Source: Coprinus comatus (Eukaryota > Basidiomycota > Agaricomycetes > Agaricales > Agaricaceae). From it: a stretch of 64,000 nucleotides of DNA. Below are positions 10,684-25,705 of this stretch, piece after piece. Under the pieces are notes generated by a model that was given only the letters and a program-made list of their open reading frames with translations, searched no databases and was not told where the DNA came from. Numbering within the stretch: the first letter of the stretch is position 1; the number at the start of each line of letters is the position of its first letter. The stretch spans positions 124,001 to 188,000 of the forward strand of contig JAWPGT010000004.1 of NCBI GenBank assembly GCA_034638255.1. Reading direction: 5' to 3'. The translations under genes and the position numbers were made by a program.

Positions 10684-12284
10684 ATGTATTTGTTGATACC
10701 ATGTCTATGGCTTGTATCATATTTCCACTTTTCGCTTGCTCTTCGAACATCATTCGAGCCTACCATCATCACTGGATCTACCTCAAGGTCCCCCAAGGTC
10801 CATTGGAGTCGCATCAAATATGTTTATGCATTTGGAGATTCTTATACTTATGTGGAAGGTACTAGAGGGCATGCCAACTTCAGGTATGTCAATTACGTTC
10901 AAAACCTCATCTATTGAAACCAGAGGCTTATCCAATGGTGGTGTTCTCCAAAGCTTTATTGGTGATAAATTGGATTTAGCATTCACACCTCAAGAGCTGC
11001 TCACGAATGAGATTCTGCCAAGGAAGGTGAACAATTGAAATATATTATTTATACTACAGCAAAGATAATGGAGAAACTGATGATCTTCATCATGGTAGAC
11101 AAGTTCAGACGGGTCTAATTGGGTACTTCCTAATCTTCTCCACTTCAACTAAGACTAAATAGCAACAACACATTAGCTCCAATTTTTAACTGGCTGCTTC
11201 CAAGGAAGTCCACTCAAATGTCCTATTCAACTCTGGGACTTCGCTTTTGCAGGAGCTGATATCGACGACGACTTGTAAGTTCATATTTTTTTTTCACGGA
11301 AATTGTGGGACTCGGGAATCATTGAACTCATTGTGCACTAAACTATCCAGACTTCCTTTACACCACGACTTCACCGTACCATTGATCGATCAAGTCAATC
11401 AATGGATCCAATATGCCTCTCGCATCATTGCACATCCAAAGGGAGAAACATTAACAGCGTGGTGGATTGGAATTAACGATACCGGTGATACTAAAAACAA
11501 TTCCACTGTACGAAACTCAATGTCAATTTGCGGCTGAAAAAGACCTGACCATTAACCTCCAAACAATTACAGATTACAGATTTCGAAGCATTTTGGAATC
11601 TAGAAATGACCTCCTACTTCCGAGCTGTTGTAAGCAATTGATGACATCCAAGCCAAATGACTCAATATTCAATGCTTATAAACATGGGGTAATATTTATA
11701 GGACAAGGCATCTCAAAACGGTTTAACTACCCACTTATTCTTAACTGTACCACCAGAAGAACGTTCTCCACTATCCATTAAGAATCCTGGAAATTTAAAA
11801 GAGAACATCATCCTATTCAATCAAATTCTCGCTGAACATATTGACCATTACGCATCCACTCATCCAGGTTTGTTTTTCTGCACAAGTATGATTGGAAAAT
11901 ACAGCATGCTGATTGATACATACACGGTAGACGATACCATAATGATCTTCGACGCTCACGCATGGTTTAACAAAGTGCTCGACAATCCTACCAGCTTTGG
12001 TTTCACGGACACAACAGGGTAAGCCTGAAATCCTCATGCTAGTGAAAAGCCGTCAAATCTCAATTTAACCTCTAACATATGAACACACATAAACATTCAG
12101 ATTCTGCACTTGCACCAATCCCACCGGCTACTTTTGGTACGGTAAGTATCTAACTTCACAAATTTGTGGTGGCTTACCTTTCGAAAGAGAGAACCATTTC
12201 TAACATCAATTTTCAGATGGAGGCCACCCAACGGAACACGTTCATCAACTTTTAGCCCGTGCCATAAATAAGTATCTGACTTGA
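10684..12284 (+). CDS. Secreted GDSL/SGNH esterase (CE16-like), copy 2
   Basis: This is a paralogue of the upstream esterase. The ATG at 10684 opens a signal peptide (MYLLIPCLWLVSYFHFSLA); an upstream in-frame GTG at 10648 is not needed. Catalytic blocks are kept: YAFGDSYTYVEG (Ser), SDGSNWLQFLTGC, WDFAFAGADID, LTAWWIGINDTGD, and the Asp-His pair in GYFWYDGGHPTEHVH. The protein ends AINKYLT at the TGA 12282-12284. Introns fall at the same places as in copy 1, for example directly after SNW and after GADID plus three residues. A longer insert before the first block and a CTCTNP segment near the C-terminus set it apart. The protein looks intact after splicing, and its substrate may differ from copy 1. 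Confidence 0.85.
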
Positions 12285-12670
12285 CCTTAAGCCAAACAAA
12301 TGCCCGGTACCCACACACTCATGACGTAGATGTAACGTCATTAAATGACAAACGTTAAAAATAATATTAGGAGTGTGAATAATGTGTAAGCCTATGTATT
12401 TATTTGCAGCAGATATGCAAAAGAACTTGAGAAGCCTACCGCATGTCAAACAGAACCGAAAAGATAAGGGCAGCATTATACTCCCTTACACTAAAGTAGG
12501 GATTTTTTTTCGATAAAGCCACGGCATACTAGAACTCCAGGAAAACCAAAGAGAAGACAAGCAAAGAAAAGCAAAAGAACAAAGGGTAAAGCATAAAGTG
12601 AACAAAAAATAAGAAAATGAAAGTGATAAACAAGTACAGGTTCAGGTAAAAGAATGAGGGTTATATATTA
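12285..12670. other. Convergent 3' intergenic region
   Basis: This 386-base gap separates the end of esterase copy 2 (plus) from the end of the VAP gene (minus). It contains A-rich runs around 12540-12660 that suit 3' ends. No gene is seen. Confidence 0.5.
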
Positions 12671-14063
12671 TCAGAAGAAGAGATATGTGGTAGTAAATAC
12701 GGCAAGAGCAATGATCACAACAACTTGAAGAGGAACGCCTTCCTGATGATGATGGCGATGGTAACGAGGTTCGTCAGAAATAGTCTGCACGTCGGTTTCT
12801 GCGTCGCTTCCAGCATCAGAAATAGCACGATCCCGTCTACTGCGAATTGTTGAGGTAGGTGCAACAGACATAGTAGCCATCTCGGCGCGCAGCTGTTCAA
12901 TCTGTGCTTGAGCCTTTTTGTAGCTCTCCAGAAGTTCTACGTTCAAAGGATTCTCAACATAAACGGTTTCGATTGTTGAGGGTGGATGAGGCACGTGAAC
13001 TGCAACTGGAGGAGGAATAGGAATGGGTTCAGGCTCCTCTTGCTTATAGATCGGTTGTTGTTGATCATAAACCGGCTGTTCGTAGATTGGCTGAGAAGCT
13101 GGAGGAGGAGGGGATAATACAAATGCAGGACCATCGAGTATTGGAACTTCTTGGGCTGGATGGACATCACGACTTTCTTGAGAGGTCTCGCCAGAAGATT
13201 CTCGGGAAATCTCATTTCTGGTAACCACATGAGGATTGGGAAGTGGTTCATCGTCCTCTGGGGCGGATTGGATGAAGTTGGGGAACCCAAGGTGGCCATT
13301 ACCGTTGTGGGTCTTCACGGTTTCAAACGGTTGCTATTCAATTCATTTATCAGTATGTACATTTGGTGAAACCAAGGGAGGTATAAGAAAAACTGACGTG
13401 TAGTTCACTTACGTTACCTGCACCCAGTGCAACCTCGTCCTCCTCATCTAGCGCTTGATCCTCAGCTGGGAGGTATAACACCCGCAACTTCTGTTGATAC
13501 ACGTTTCCCTCTTCGCTCATTTCGGGAGTAGCCCACTAGCAACAAGAGAACATAACATAAGCGAGGCTAATGTAAGGAGGAATGTGATTCTTACAAGTTC
13601 ATGCAGCGGCATTGTTTCCTTCTCGGGTGTGATAAAAGTGCTCTGCACTAGGAATTTGTCTTTGCATTTAGCGTTTAGAGAAGGTTCTTCTTTAAGAGGT
13701 TGAAGCATAACTAGCTCAAACAATGAATAAAAGGATTGGTTTAACCGAGCAGAAAGCACATACCAGCCACCTCGACGGTCTCTCCAGGTTCAACCCGCCC
13801 CGAATTAGGCCGCACACAGTACAGCTAGAAAGCAAAGTCTCAGACATGCGGGTCTTGATATGAATTAGAGCCTGACATACCTTAGGGGCGGTGGTCTTCA
13901 CCTTGAAGGCGACTGGAAGGGTATTGGTGTTTGTGATGGATAGAGAGCGCTTGACGAGTTGTGTAAGAGGCCCTGGAGAGGGGATTAGTATGTAGAAGGA
14001 TATAGAGCCCGAAAACATACGTCTAAAGCCAAGATTTCTGTTGGGGTTGAGGACAACCGACAT
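12671..14063 (-). CDS. VAP/Scs2-like MSP-domain ER membrane protein
   Basis: This is a vesicle-associated membrane protein-associated protein. VAPs are tail-anchored in the ER and bind FFAT motifs of lipid-transfer proteins at membrane contact sites. The MSP domain begins almost at the start (MSVVLNPNRNLGFRRPLTQ) and includes FKVKTTAPKLYCVRPNSG, which carries the lysine and aromatic residues typical of the FFAT groove. It continues with VEPGETVEVAVMLQPLKEE and DKFLVQS. A Pro-rich middle follows, then a predicted coiled coil (LLESYKKAQAQIEQLRAEMA). The C-terminal membrane anchor is VVVIIALAVFTTTYLFF, directly before the stop. I chose the ATG at 14063 because the MSP domain begins there. An in-frame ATG at 14228 would add about 55 residues without family similarity. 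Five or six introns are present. Confidence 0.9.
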
Positions 14064-14496
14064 TTTGCTGAGGGAACGATGTGGATTGGAGGTGAGATTC
14101 GCTAGTCGAGAGTGCGGTGTGTTGGCCACGTGGTCTGTTCTGTTCACCTCCAAAGGTGCGGAACTGGATCCTCCGGCGTGGGAAACAAATGCAACCACTT
14201 TCTTCTCTCCTGGTGTTTTTACAGGCATCGTCTTGAAATTCGTACTGAGTATGTATGGCGAGAGCTCCCGAGCACCTCAAAGCATTATGTATTTACAGAA
14301 CGGTGTATTGCCTCGTGGTAAATGCATGCTCTCTATATATTAAGTATTATTAAAAAGGAGGGTATGAAACCAATGCGTGGTTGCTGTGTGGGGGCAAAAA
14401 TGACAAACATGTGCAGTAGAAAGTAAAGAAAAAATCAGGATATAAGATAGTATAATAAGGTATCAATAGCAGTCTGGACGTCCTCAAGTCGTTTCC
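14064..14496. other. Promoter and leader region of the VAP gene, 3' flank of the ABC pump
   Basis: Both neighbours are on the minus strand. The part next to the VAP gene is an open in-frame stretch to 14228 that could be a leader or a rare longer start. The rest holds the 3' end of the pump. No other gene is seen. Confidence 0.5.
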
Positions 14497-17400
14497 TCAA
14501 GCCTTGCTAAGAGCTTGCAATTGAACATATTCATAATAATCACCCCGTGCAGTCAGTAGTTGGTCATGTGTACCGGACTCAGCAACACGTCCCTCCTTGA
14601 TGAAATAACTGTTACACATAATGAGTCTAACGCGTTCAGGATAGAGAATAACAGAAAGATGCTCACATCCGATCAGCATTCTGAATAGTTGACAATCTAT
14701 GAGCAATGGCAATGGTTGTTCGACCCTTGGCAGCTTGATCCAATGCAGCTTGCACGACTTTCTCGGAATTGGAATCTAATGCGGAAGTAGCCTAGGAAAC
14801 AAAGATCAGATCTATTGGGTAAAATATGAAACCAATGATGATGCCTCACCTCGTCAAGCAGGAGAACCTTGGGATTACGAAGGAGAGCACGGGCAATGGC
14901 AATACGTTCTATCCACAGGCAACAACGTTACTAGGAGTTCATACATGTAACAAGTCCACACTTACGCTTCTGGCCACCAGAGAGCTGAGATCCTTTACCA
15001 CCGACCTCTGTCTCAAAGCCACTAAAACGCATATCAGTACGACGTCCACCGCAATTCATTGAACTTACTCGGGCAAGGATTTAATAAAGTCCAGGATATT
15101 AGCATTACGACAGGCAGTTTCAATTTCTTCTTGAGTCACTTCTTCGGTTGGTTTAATGGCACCAAGGAGGATGTTAAAGCGGATGGTGCCAGCATAGAGA
15201 GTGGGTTCCTGAGACACAAAGCGATGTGTTTGCGGTAAGCTTGTACATTCAGTTCTGATATCTTTTCGCCATCAAGCTGGGAGCACATATTAATCAGACG
15301 AGTGCTGGATGAAAGGGTTGAGATGACATACTGTGATCTCTCCGGCGAGCGGATCATAGAACCTCTCGATCAATTGGATACTTGGAAATATTAAGTACGT
15401 CATAGTCACAAAAATTGACATTTTCACTTACACAGTACTCTTTCCAGAGCCACTGGCACCAACCAAGGCAATGTACGTTCCAGGCAGGACTTCAAGAGAA
15501 AGCTCGCGGAGGACACGTACGCCGGGGCGTGTGGGGTAGCGGAAATGGATGTTTTCGAACTTGACATGTCCCTTGACCTTGGATTCATCGAGGACCTTGC
15601 CTTCAGGTGATTCGGCATCAATCTCGGGGACGGAATCGAGAAGTTTGATGATATCAATTGCGGCACCCTTGGCGGAAGAAATGTCAGGGACAAAAGAGAA
15701 GACGTTTCCGGCTTGGATGGCACCAAAGGTGGTACTCTTGATCAAGGGAAAATATCAGCTCACATATGGGATAATGAGTAATTAAGCACATACCATGAGA
15801 CCAACGAAGAATTGGAATGTACTATATTCGAGTGAGGAGACCAATCTTGATCCAAACCAGAACACGAGAGCAATGACGAAGAAGATAAGAGACTGCGATA
15901 CGGCATAGAGCATGTTGCTCCAGATGGCATTGCGGTTAGAGGTCCTCAAAGGAGTTTCCAAACTTTCGCTATACAATCGCAAGCAATCTTCTTCGCGAGT
16001 CAAAGAGGCAACAGTGCGGATGGCACCAGCCGCTTCACAAGCCAATTGAGCCGATTCTTCGTGTGCCTTCTTGTTGGCTTGATCTTTCAAAACGACAACA
16101 CGCTAAAGTAACCATGAGTCCAGGAAGCAAAATAAATAAATAGAATACACAAGCGGAGTAACTCACAAGGCGAATATAACCAGTGGAGATGAGGAGTGGT
16201 GTACAGGCAATTCCAACCAGGGCCAACTTCCAAACAAAGGCAAGACCGAGTACTGATCCAGTGATGACAGTGGCGATGGATTGAACAATACTACGTTGAA
16301 CATTAGATATGATGTTTCTTATGAAGTGCAAAGAGGATGACATACGCGCCAAGAGTAACACCAGCCAAACCGTTGACCTTTTGTGGGTTATCGCTCAAAC
16401 TGGAAGTCAATGCACCCGTCTGAATCCTCGGATTAGTTTTGAAAAGGAGAGAAAAGGAACATTTAACATACGCTATTTTCGTCCTTGTCAAAGAACTCGA
16501 CTACAAAAAATTTATGAACTCAAATATCAATAGCGATAAAAACAAGTACTCACTATCTTGACGCAGGATAGCGCGGAAAGAGAATTTTCTTAGTTTCGCA
16601 GTGAGGGCTGCGGCAGTGGCAGAAAACAGATAGTTTTGGATGGTAATGGCAACAGCGGAAATAATGGCAATGATAAAGAACCTGAAGAGCATGACATAAT
16701 GAGATGAGATAATTTTCTACAATGGAAAGAGGTGCGAACCATAAGGCGTTACGATCACCGGCGTGGCGACGTGCATGAGGGTCAAGAAAAGAGAAGCCTT
16801 CGATACCCTTTGCGAAAACAACACCGAATGCGGGATAGACCGTACCAGTAACTAAAAACACCAATGAGATCAGAGAAGTTACACGAAAGGTGCGAACGTG
16901 ACGCACGAGCTGCTGCGATAGAACCAACTAGATAATCACGCCAATGATCTTTCATCATGATGCCCATGCGCTTAAATAGATAGGGAAGGCTATAATCATT
17001 ATCACTGCGGGACTTTGTTGGTTCGTTCGCGGCGTTCTTCTGCTCCAAAATTTCGCTAGCGAGTGATCGACTTGTATTTCTGCGACCGAGAGGTACTTCT
17101 TCGCGGATGACTTTTGCGAGGTCTTCAGCTTCGTCACCAGAGGTGTCATTTTCTTGGTCTTGACTATGCTCTGTGTCTCGGAGCTTTTGGGACTGGACCA
17201 AAGTTGCATATGAACCGTTCCTTTCCAAGAGCTCGTTGTGTGTACCACTTTCCAAGACCAATCCGTCACCCATGACATAGATAACATCTGCATCCTTGAT
17301 GGTAGAAAGTCGGTGAGCAATTGTAATAGTGGTACGACCTGAACTAGATATTTAGTCCGATATTCATATGCAACAAGGGAAATATCGAACACACCCTCTG

Positions 17401-19633
17401 ACGCCTTGTCCAAAGCATCCTGCACTATCCCTTCTGACTGTGTGTCCAATGCACTAGTAGCCTCGTCAAGAAGAAGTATTCTAGGATCCGAAACGATCGC
17501 GCGAGCAATTGCGATCCTTTGTTTCTGACCGCCAGATAGGAGGAAACCGCGTTCACCAACCATAGTATTATAACCATCGGGCAGCTTCGAGATAAAACTG
17601 TCGGCATTAGCCTTAATACATGCCTCCTTAATCAGCGCGAACTTCTTCTCCTCTGATGCATGTTCAAACTGAGTACCAATGAGCCCATGTTCAACGTTGC
17701 CTTGGATTGTGGTCGCAAATAGTGTAGGTTCCTGGGAGACCAAACCAATTTGGGAGCGCAACCATTTCAAATTAAGATCCTTGAGGTTGACACCATCCAG
17801 CTTCACAACACCAGACAAGGGGTCGTAGAAACGCTCGACGAGAGAGACGATAGTAGATTTTCCTGAACCAGAAGCACCAACGAGGGCAGCTGTCCTGCCA
17901 GCCTTGAATGTGAGTGAGAGTCCTTTAACAACAGGAACATCGGGGCGAGAAGGATAGCTGAACTTGACATCTTCTAGGGTAATTTCTCCATCGACCTGAG
18001 CAGGTTTAAGACCGTTAGGGTTGGCGGAATCAATATCGGGGACACGATCAATTGTAGCATATAGTTTGGCTGCAGCACCACGACCATGAGTGATGGCTGA
18101 ATTGTGTTATTATTAGTTGGGAGCATTGTGATTAGTCCATACGAAAATATTACCTTGCATTTCAGGGGCAAGCATAGCAAGCGAGAAAGAACCGATGAGA
18201 ATAGACATGAAAACATTGACGACCACACCGGCATCAGCTGAGGGTTCGTTTCAGCCTCTTGTGGTAAAGGATAAGAATTGCATCGCGTGTACTTACCGTT
18301 ACCAGAATTAATAAGCGTGGTTCCAAAATAGAAGGCTGGGGCAACATTAACAAGGGACTTGTGGGAATGAAAAAGTAACGTACCTAGAGCATATCCAGCA
18401 TAGATGACAAAGAAGAAGACACCCATACCTCCGCCATTCCAAACAGCGGCAATCATGTCAACCGTTTCAGATTTGTCGATATGTGAGTTATAGATGGCGG
18501 ACAGGACACCTTGAGTACCGAAAGCTTGTGCTGTGCGGACAGTGGAAATCACTTCTTCGGCCATACTACCACCTTCGGCGACATGCTTTAGGGACAACCT
18601 ATAAAATACCGATTTGAGACACCTTGGCTTCAAAAAGAAAAACAAGTGACTCGTACTGCATGTAGTGAGAAATGAATTTGTTCATTACACCACCCATAAT
18701 ACCCATACATGGCAACATGGAAGACATGGCGAGGGCAAGCCTCCAGGATCTCACATACGCAAGTATGAAACCGCAGAAAAAGGCACCTAAGAAGTTGACG
18801 ACCAATGCGACCTTTTCTGACATACCCTGCTGGACGAGATCTGGGGAATATGAGTAACAAACATGAGGAGAATGGAAAGAAAACATACGGGTATCTGTTT
18901 GAATACGGGTAGCAACCTCACCAGCGCCAACTTTGTCAAAGTATTGGATATCTTGACGAAGAACTGCTGCCAAATATCTCTCTCTGATGCGCTTTGCATT
19001 GATTTCGCCAGTGTAAACCCAAGTGAACATGTAAATATAGGTGCAAACAAACATGCCGATACCTGATATAGATCAAATCATGAGTTAATGATAGGTGAAC
19101 GATGTGATGATACAGACCGATATAGCACAAGTAAACAGCATTAGTAGAAGCTGCTTCTCTGAATGCTTCGGCCGCAAGAGGCACTTGGTAAGCCTGTGAA
19201 GGATCATTGGCAGCAGCTTGGAGTGCACCACCGAAGACGACGAATGCATTTGTGAGTTTACCAAAAAGCAAAGTCATCAGAGGCTGATGGGGACATGAGC
19301 ATGGAGCGGAGTGAAGAAGAATTTAGACTGACCAAAGAAGCTCCTGCAGCAGCAGCAGCAATGAGACTGAGAAAGTCAACGAGGATCTCGAATTTAGTGG
19401 AGAACCTGGATGAAACGGTTAGTAGGGATGCCATATGTGGGGTAGTGCGCTGACCGGAAAAGCTCAAAGAAGCCGACTGGGGTAACACCATTATCCTCGA
19501 CTGGGACTGGATCGTTATTTTTTGCTTGCTCTTTTGAGATAGTCTCTTGTTTGTTACGAGAGAATAACGCGCGTTTTGGTTTTTCTGAAATGGTAGCCTT
19601 GTCGCCTGCTGAACTTGGACGGGAGTCAGACAT
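14497..19633 (-). CDS. Full-size ABCB multidrug exporter (P-glycoprotein type) with apparent frameshift in NBD2
   Basis: This is an ATP-driven exporter of hydrophobic compounds, built TMD-NBD-TMD-NBD. The start [20 protein letters not shown] leads to a cytosolic N-tail and then membrane helices. NBD1 has Walker [10 protein letters not shown] (near 17870), the Q-loop SQEPTLFA, the signature [14 protein letters not shown], Walker [13 protein letters not shown] and the H-loop [11 protein letters not shown]2 has GASGSGKST (near 15450), [28 protein letters not shown] and IAHRLSTI, and ends QALSKA. At least fifteen introns are needed. At 15217-15218 one base is missing: the frame reading AYRKHIAL becomes out of frame with [13 protein letters not shown]. 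As written, NBD2 would be lost just before its Q-loop. No splice rescues it (the only local GT..AG is 9 bases). It is a sequencing error or a recent lesion, since the downstream frame stays perfectly conserved. Confidence 0.92.
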
Positions 19634-19696
19634 CCTGACGATACTGAGCTGTCGCACCGGATGAAGCGTTGAGGAACAGAAATTGTTGTTGGGGGG

Positions 19697-19703
19697 TATA
19701 TAA
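19697..19703 (-). promoter_or_regulatory. TATA-like box of the ABC pump
   Basis: TATATAA (TTATATA on the minus strand) lies about 65 bases upstream of the pump start at 19633, within the 252-base divergent gap shared with the AGC kinase. Confidence 0.4.
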
Positions 19704-19784
19704 CTGCGGAAGCCGGCGTGTGAACGTAAGCAATGTTACGCTTGGGTTTGTGCAAGGCCCGTTGTGACAAGAATCGGTCGATCA

Positions 19785-19797
19785 TATTTAAATATAA
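19785..19797 (+). promoter_or_regulatory. AT-rich TATA-like element of the AGC kinase
   Basis: TATTTAAATATAA lies about 90-100 bases before the kinase ATG at 19886. It could act in either direction in this divergent promoter. Confidence 0.3.
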
Positions 19798-19885
19798 TCT
19801 CCTGACTCGAACGATTACAGCAGACATGACTCACGTGTCAAAACAAAAAGAGTCATTAATATTAATATCACCGCTTGCTCCTACC

Positions 19886-22061
<2,176 letters not shown>

Positions 22062-23876
22062 TGGTATTTCACATCCATAATTCGGATCCATCATTTTATT
22101 GTCTTGGTTAAGATTTACTCCATATTCACATACCCCTAGCCTATCTCTGACCCACTTTGCACTTATATACACATATTTCAATCTTCGATGTAACATAACT
22201 TCTTGTTCCTTATTACACCTCCTTTCGTTCTCTGTTCGCCTATCTTCATTAATAGCTATCATTCTGATTCAGCATGTCGGATCCGCCTAGAACTTCCGGT
22301 TCCGCATGCTGGAGTTCCCACAATTCTACCAACGATATAGCATTTGCTATATCGGCATGGACTCGCTAAACCCGGCCACATTTCTATATATAAATTCATT
22401 GATTACTGTCGGTACCGTCGAACAGGGAGAAAACTTGGTGCAACCCAGTAGGAACTGAAACAAGTTCCCTTTATTGTTGGATACCAACTAATGTAAAACC
22501 TTGGTAAAACACAATACTTACCTCGATTTGAAATTTTGTGGTTTACAACATAACAGCTCTCGGATATGATGCACGAGGTACCGACGTCGGCTAGAGCCTC
22601 GCATATTTTTCAAGTACGCGAGCAACGAGGTTAGTCATGTCATGTCAAAAGGTATAGTGAGCGTTTGAACATTTGGGTGTAATCTGTGCGATACAATTTG
22701 GTGTGTACAGTACATGCTGATATGAGGGGAATGTTTAAATGGTAAATTGGTCAAAAAGAAACATTAACGGTACCTCTACTTTGGCTATGTAAGCCTACTT
22801 CTCCACTAAATAAGATATAAGATGGTCGATCCGCCGGCCAGTCTCAAACTTCTCATAGAAAATCAGATTCTTTCCATTCTGATTGTCATGATGTATGGAA
22901 TTGCTATGAGATACAGCGATTTATTGCCCATATGATGTTTGATATTGACAATCACTCAAAGATTCGGGCGAAGTTGTCACATCACTTAAGCGAGACAGGA
23001 CTTCCTTGAGTTAGCATAAGATGTCGATGCCAAATAATGCGATCTAAATTAGGATAGTGTCTTTTGAACTTTGATCGTCGCTGAGGTTGCAGTTGGCTCG
23101 CTGCAATATACTCTTCCAGATGTAACAAGTGATTTGCATAATCCATCAGATGCTAAACATATTCATTTGGAACATCTCGATTCAACGGCCTCTCAATCTG
23201 GTCCCCGAGAGGTATTCCGCACGCCCAATCGGTCATCATGGTTGTGATACGCCATCCTCTCAACATGAAACCACGTCTGAGGAGTCATTTATGACACTCC
23301 TTCGGTGAAAAAATCACAAAAAATCTTCAAACTGCTGGTATCTCCCCTCGCGTAAGTCAACGTCAGGTACTACCCGTTGGACACAGTGGCCCACTCCGTT
23401 CAACTTTCTAAAAGACAACATCAATCCAAGAAAATGATTTTCCCCTACAATATGCCCCTTTTGGTGGACTAATCGCGTTTCCACTCCGTTGGAGAGATTT
23501 GGAAGCCTGCTTGGATATGCCCTTGTCTATCTCGCCTGCTATCAGCATGGTGAACCTAACACCCCAACACTGTAACCATACGCTGGGAAAAAAGATGTGC
23601 TTCGTCAAATGATTGCACATGCCTTCTGAACCCTCTATTGGGGCCATATGTTGGTTTGACATGATCTTGCTTTGGACATTCAATCTATCTGTCTATCTTT
23701 TACGCGTGGAATCTGGAAGTTGCGTCTGTCTTGGCTCGATACAATCAATCCAACAATTGTGCTCGAAAATGACGATGATAGACATTGCAGCGTGTTCGTG
23801 GAATACCTTATAAATACGGTTGAAAATTTTCTGGTTTCCTCAGTATCATTCTCCTATCCTTTCCTCCGAGGTAGCG
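22062..23876. other. Long gene-less interval
   Basis: About 1.8 kb carries no convincing coding frame on either strand. The left end is the 3' flank of the kinase and the right end the promoter of the TmpA-like gene. Short open frames (for example minus 23408-23683) lack codon bias, motifs or splice continuation. An RNA gene cannot be excluded, but I see no tRNA B-box. Confidence 0.5.
23809..23816 (+). promoter_or_regulatory. TATA box of the TmpA-like gene
   Basis: A perfect TATAAATA lies 61 bases upstream of the ATG at 23877. Confidence 0.5.
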
Positions 23877-25705
23877 ATGTCAACTGTTACCACTCCTCCG
23901 ACTTCCAACGCCGACAAGCATGCGGCTCACGACAAGCTCGTCGAAGAGCTTGCGAAGGAAGTCACTCTCGAGGAAAAGCCATCCGCTGTTACGGACATTA
24001 GCTCCGTAGCGTCCTCGTTGGAGAAAGAGGATATTTTAGCTGGCTTCGAAGACGATATCCTTCCTGACAAGGAGGATGGTAAGAAGGTTCGGTTCTTACG
24101 CCACCAGGTCTTCTCCTTGTATCGCAAGCTCTTCAGTGTCGTCTTCTTGACGAACCTCGGAATCTTCATCTGGTTTTTGGTTCGTGGTACAAATGCGAAC
24201 GAGGTAGCAGGCGTAACTGTTGCCAACCTCTTCGTTTCTATCCTTCATCGCCAGGAGTACGTTAATAATACGTACTACTGGATCGCTACAAGGGTTCCCC
24301 TTTCGTGAGTTATTGTTTACTTCTGTATCATTATAGTATGCTAAATGTGAGATGTAGTTGGCCTTGGTGGATTCGTGCTTCAGCTGCTCGCGTTTACCAC
24401 ATCGGAGGTCTTCACTCTGGATGCGGTGTTTCTGGCACCATCTGGATTATTCTCTTTGCTGGCCAAGCTACCAAAGAATTTGCATACCACCAGGGAGTAA
24501 GTTATTTTTGTCTCTTCTTCGAAACCGTTAGAGTTAATCTTGTTATCTCTTCAGACTATTAGTACCGCAACATTGGTTGTCACATACCTTATCATGGCAC
24601 TCCTTGTCGGAATGCTTGTTTTCGCTTTCCCGATACTCCGTGTCAAATATCACAACAGCTTCGAACATGCCCATCGTTTCATGGGTTGGACTGCTGTCGG
24701 CCTCGTCTGGGCTTTGGTAAACACCTTCTTGATATGCCATTTTGATCATATGCTTACTATTTCTATACACAGATTGTTCTACTCACCAATGACTATAAAG
24801 CTCCAGAAATCTCTCTTGGCAAGGCGCTCGTCAAGAATCCCCACCTCTGGCTTATTGCTATTTTCACACGTGGGTCGAACTTCTTTTTGATTTGTGTGTG
24901 AAAGTAAATATTAATCATGATATCCTTCTTTAGTATCTATCGCCATGCCATGGATGCGTCTCCGCAAGTACAAAATTCGCCATGAGGTGCTTTCCAACCA
25001 TTGCGTCCGTCTCTACTTCGATTATGGTATGTTATCCACCGATATGGAAAAAATTCTCCCAGGTGCTAAGAATTCATTAGTTACTCCTCCCCCTGGAAGC
25101 TTCACCCGTGTTTCAACTTCTCCTTTGACAGAATGGCATAGCTTTGCAACCATTGCAATTCCCGAGAAGAAGGGATACTCCATGATTGTTAGTCGTGCTG
25201 GAGATTGGACAAGTGAACTCATCGCGAACCCACCCAAGGAAATCTGGGTTCGTGGCATTCCTACTTGGGGTATGATGAGTGTCGCTGGTTTGTTCCGAAA
25301 AGTCCTCTTCGTTGCTACTGGTTCCGGTATCGCTCCCATCTGTCCCTGGCTCTTCTCTATCAAGGTTCCCTTCCGTTTGCTTTGGACCTCTCCGAACGTT
25401 CGCCAAACTTTCGGTGACCAATTAGTCGATGCCATTTTTGAGGTTTCACCGGATTCGATTATTTATGGTATGTTTGTTTCCTAAAAGTGAAGGTTCTTGT
25501 CATCTGACCACAATCCGGATTTTTCCTTTTTTTAGATACTCGTATTCATGGAAAGCCCGACATGGTTAAGCTCGTTTATCGTGTTGCGAAAGAGTTCCAA
25601 CCCGAAGCTATATGTGTTATTTCTAACGAAAAATTGACAAGAAAGATTATTTATGGAATGGTCAGCCGAGGAATTCCCGCCTTTGCTCCTATCTGGGATT
25701 CATAG
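23877..25705 (+). CDS. TmpA-like membrane flavo-oxidoreductase (ferric-reductase-like)
   Basis: This is a multi-pass membrane protein resembling Aspergillus TmpA, a ferric-reductase-like oxidoreductase linked to development in that genus. It has a polar N-tail of about 80 residues. Membrane segments follow: LFSVVFLTNLGIFIWFLV, VYHIGGLHSGCGVSGTIW, LVVTYLIMALLVGMLVFAF and HRFMGWTAVGLVWALV. The C-terminal soluble part looks like a ferredoxin-reductase fold: GSFTRVSTSPLTEWHSFA, then VLFVATGSGIAPICPWLF, a Gly-rich nucleotide-binding turn. It ends VSRGIPAFAPIWDS. Five or six introns are spliced, for example after VPLS and after VWALV. Histidines in HIGGLHSG and HAHRF could bind heme, but this is inference. 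The substrate and physiological role here are unknown. It could also be listed simply as an FNR-type membrane protein. Confidence 0.75.

Noticed and set aside
12671..14228. Longer VAP protein starting at the ATG 14228
   Set aside because: The extra residues have no family counterpart, and the MSP domain begins directly at the ATG 14063.
22099..22290. Small plus-strand frame after the kinase stop
   Set aside because: It has low complexity, a T-rich pyrimidine composition and no motif; it is most likely 3' untranslated sequence.
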